Origin: Sphingobium nicotianae | Lineage (GTDB): Bacteria > Pseudomonadota > Alphaproteobacteria > Sphingomonadales > Sphingomonadaceae | Direction: 5' to 3' | NCBI RefSeq assembly: GCF_018603885.1 | Contig: NZ_JAHGAW010000006.1 | Location: forward strand, 124,001 to 188,000 | DNA: 64,000 nt | Shown: one piece after another, positions 62,381 to 64,000 of the stretch | How positions within the stretch are numbered: the stretch's first letter is position 1 | How the letters are laid out: each line of letters begins with the position of its first letter | Translations under genes and position numbers: made by a program | Notes under the pieces: generated by a model | Database searches by the model: none | What the model saw: the letters and a program-made list of their open reading frames with translations, nothing else | What the model was told of the DNA's origin: nothing

Positions 62381-62869
62381 CTAAAGCAGCATGAAATAAT
62401 GGATGCGGTTCGCCTTGGGGATCTTCTCCGCCACGCCGACGAAGATGTGCTTCCCGAGCCAGTCGTGCGGCCCCTCGGGCACGTCGAATTTGGGGCTGAC
62501 CCGCATATAATATTCATCCGCCCCGACCGGCTCGTTGCGGGCCATGCGCTCCATCGCGTCGCCCTCCGCCCAGCGATAGCCGCGGCTCTGCAGATAGATG
62601 GGCGTACCGTCGTCCGCCTCCAGCAGATAGCGCGCATCGAAGTCGATCACGCCGTTCGGTCGCACCAGCGGGAAGTCGCCGCCGCTCATCGGAATGACGC
62701 GGCCCTTGATGCGCGGTCCTTCGAACGTGCCCTGCGCGGCCCAGATCGCCGCGCGAGTCGCGCCCATGCTGCTGGGCGTGATCCAGATCGGCGGCGTGAG
62801 GTCGATCGAGACGGTGAAGGCGAACTCGAATTGAGGCGCGAACGGATGGGGCGGCGCTGGTGTCGCCAT
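62381..62869 (-). CDS. DUF3237-family protein, paralogue
   Basis: A 162-aa protein sharing block order with the 61769 gene: FEGPRIKGRVIPMSGGDF, DARYLLEADDGTPIYLQSRG, VPEGPHDWLGKHIFVGVA. ATG 62869 follows AAGGAG; a longer frame to 63040 overlaps the NTF2-like gene. It is the second gene of the minus-strand run that starts at 63294, 23 bp after it. Confidence 0.8.
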   Translation of the reverse strand: MATPAPPHPFAPQFEFAFTVSIDLTPPIWITPSSMGATRAAIWAAQGTFEGPRIKGRVIPMSGGDFPLVRPNGVIDFDARYLLEADDGTPIYLQSRGYRWAEGDAMERMARNEPVGADEYYMRVSPKFDVPEGPHDWLGKHIFVGVAEKIPKANRIHYFMLL

Positions 62870-62892
62870 GGCAATGGTCTCCTTGGGATGGG

Positions 62893-63294
62893 TCAGGCGG
62901 ACGCTTTGATGGTCGGCAGCGTCTTGTAGCGTGCTCCGAGAATCTGCGAGAATTTGCCGTCGCGCAGATAATAGAAGCCCAGGCTCTCGATGTTGAGCGA
63001 ATCGCCCTTCATCAGTGGCCCCGCGATGAAATCGGGCCAATCGACGAGCCCGTAGAACTCCGTGCGGACATGGCAGGCAAGCGTGCCGGCGCCGACCGCG
63101 ACGCCGACGATGTCGAGCGTCTCGCGCACCTTGGACTTCACGTCGCGATAGAAATCGAGGATATTCTCGCGTCCGATGATCTGGCGCTTCTCGCCGAGGT
63201 TGAACACGACATCATCGCAATAATAGCGGCCGAACCCCTGGAAATCATTGGCATTGAAGCGGGCGATATAGTCCGCATAATCGTCTTGCGTCAT
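62893..63294 (-). CDS. NTF2-like (SnoaL) protein
   Basis: A 133-aa protein: MTQDDYADYIARFNANDFQG, DDVVFNLGEKRQIIGRENIL, FYYLRDGKFSQILGARY. It is shorter than the other SnoaL-like proteins here and closer to the polyketide-cyclase-like NTF2 group. Start ATG 63294 follows GAGGATC. It is divergent from the MarR gene at 63454, with the GTTGA-N4-TCAAC operator between them, so MarR control is likely. Confidence 0.78.
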   Translation of the reverse strand: MTQDDYADYIARFNANDFQGFGRYYCDDVVFNLGEKRQIIGRENILDFYRDVKSKVRETLDIVGVAVGAGTLACHVRTEFYGLVDWPDFIAGPLMKGDSLNIESLGFYYLRDGKFSQILGARYKTLPTIKASA

Positions 63295-63318
63295 GATCCT
63301 CGCCCTCACCGGTGTTGA

Positions 63319-63334
63319 TGTTGATTTGTCAACA
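63319..63334. promoter_or_regulatory. Operator TGTTGATTTGTCAACA, probable MarR site
   Basis: Perfect 6-bp arms (TGTTGA / TCAACA) around TTTG, in the gap between the divergent NTF2-like gene and the MarR gene. The same GTTGA-N4-TCAAC pattern is found in the TonB receptor promoter at 55275. MarR proteins usually bind such palindromes beside their own gene. Confidence 0.65.
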
Positions 63335-63453
63335 ACTAGGCCAGGCTCGGATGCCGATCAACCCAAAAACCACCCTGCATTCCACGTTGCCAAGGCGTCG
63401 CATTTTTGATCCAACGGCGATGATGAAGAGGAACGCGATTTCGGGATGCCGGC

Positions 63454-64000
63454 ATGGCTGAGGGAAATCGCGACATCAGGCGCGTGCCGGTCGACGATGT
63501 CATGCGCATTTTCATCGCCAAGCCCGGCTTTCTGCTCGCTCGCGTCGATCAGATCGCAAATGCCCTCTATGCGAAGCTCACCGAAGGCGCCGAGACACTG
63601 GCGCAGGCGGAGCTGCTGTTGGCCATCGCGGCACAGGGCGAGTGTGGCGATCAGGCGGGGCTGGCGCGCGCTTGCGGCAGCGATACCTCGACGACGGCCA
63701 TCATCCTGGACAATCTCGAGGTGGCGGGCCTCATCGTCCGCCAGCAGGATTCGCGCGACCGACGCCGCAGCATTCCTCTGCTGACCGCGGCCGGGAGCGC
63801 GCGCATGACGTCGGTGCGGGCCGCGTTCGGCGCATTGCAGATCGAGTTGTTGCGGGATTTCGACGCGAAACAGCGCGATGTTTTCATCGGGCTGATCGGC
63901 GCGATCGCGCGGGGCACGGATCACGCCGCGCCGCGCTGGGAAGCGGAAAGCTCACCCTTTCTCAAGGAGCCGAGTTTCCTGTGCCGCCGCGCGCTGCAAA
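63454..64000 (+). CDS. MarR-family regulator, 3' end outside the window
   Basis: The frame runs from ATG 63454 to the window end without a stop (over 180 residues). It has dimer helix PGFLLARVDQIANALYAKL, recognition region GSDTSTTAIILDNLEVAGLI and wing RQQDSRDRRRSIPLLT, the MarR winged helix. It is unlike the two HpaR-like MarR proteins and so is expected to read another site, the adjacent GTTGA-N4-TCAAC palindrome. No strong ribosome site precedes ATG 63454, so the exact start is uncertain. Confidence 0.8.
   Translation, partial: MAEGNRDIRRVPVDDVMRIFIAKPGFLLARVDQIANALYAKLTEGAETLAQAELLLAIAAQGECGDQAGLARACGSDTSTTAIILDNLEVAGLIVRQQDSRDRRRSIPLLTAAGSARMTSVRAAFGALQIELLRDFDAKQRDVFIGLIGAIARGTDHAAPRWEAESSPFLKEPSFLCRRALQ

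Overview
The window is GC-rich, densely coding bacterial DNA with short intergenic gaps, many 4-base ATGA/GTGA start-stop overlaps, two large TonB-dependent receptors and short REP-like inverted repeats. This gene content (TonB receptors, tandem MFS carriers, SnoaL/NTF2-like proteins, Baeyer-Villiger and Rieske oxygenases, HSL-type esterases) is what I know from sphingomonad-type Alphaproteobacteria. That placement is an inference from content, since no rRNA or other marker gene is present. No rRNA, tRNA, CRISPR, phage or transposase gene was seen.

Layout. (1) 1-6.5 kb: an IclR regulator, then a divergent set of flavin monooxygenase, alpha/beta hydrolase, LuxR-type regulator and PQQ quinoprotein dehydrogenase with a cytochrome c tail. 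(2) 6.7-15.5 kb: an SDR-P450 pair diverging from four tandem MFS carriers plus an SDR. (3) 15.5-24 kb, minus strand: amidohydrolase, HpcH/HpaI aldolase, cupin protein, exported DUF6282-like hydrolase, two SnoaL-like proteins, two HSL esterases and an exported SMP-30-like protein. (4) 24.4-27.2 kb: TonB receptor. (5) 27.6-28.5 kb: two small unknown membrane proteins in less GC-rich DNA. (6) 28.5-41.7 kb: GMC oxidoreductase, cupin protein, MarR regulator, then an eight-gene run of BVMO, ALDH, beta-hydroxyacid dehydrogenase, aldo-keto reductase, second BVMO, a triple-domain SnoaL protein, a single SnoaL protein and a hydrolase. (7) 42-45.7 kb, minus strand: SDR, two carboxymuconolactone-decarboxylase-family proteins and three SnoaL-like proteins. 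(8) 46.2-51.3 kb: a second, closely similar MarR regulator, EthD protein, Rieske dioxygenase alpha and beta, ketopantoate-reductase-like enzyme and exported hydrolase. (9) 51.3-55.2 kb: ferredoxin reductase and benzoylformate-decarboxylase-like enzyme, with a divergent LysR. (10) 55.4-64 kb: second TonB receptor, CocE-type hydrolase, glycosyltransferase, a 66-aa unknown, two DUF3237 proteins, an NTF2-like protein and a MarR regulator cut by the window end.

The main result is regulatory. An 11-base core TTATCATGTTA occurs six times, always in a gap in front of an operon and always inside a recognisable sigma70-type promoter. The six operons are the MFS set, cupin-aldolase-amidohydrolase, TonB receptor, BVMO operon, SDR/CMD/SnoaL operon and EthD-Rieske operon. 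Related sites (AACTTCACAAGTT and AATTTCACACGTT) sit in the promoters that read toward the two MarR paralogues. I infer that regions 2-8 form one MarR-controlled catabolic regulon: outer-membrane uptake, inner-membrane transport, ring dioxygenation, Baeyer-Villiger oxidation, ester hydrolysis, dehydrogenation and lyase steps. The substrate cannot be read from sequence; a polycyclic or aryl-ketone natural product or xenobiotic is plausible. A second operator, GTTGA-N4-TCAAC, links the right-end MarR gene to the 55-kb TonB receptor.
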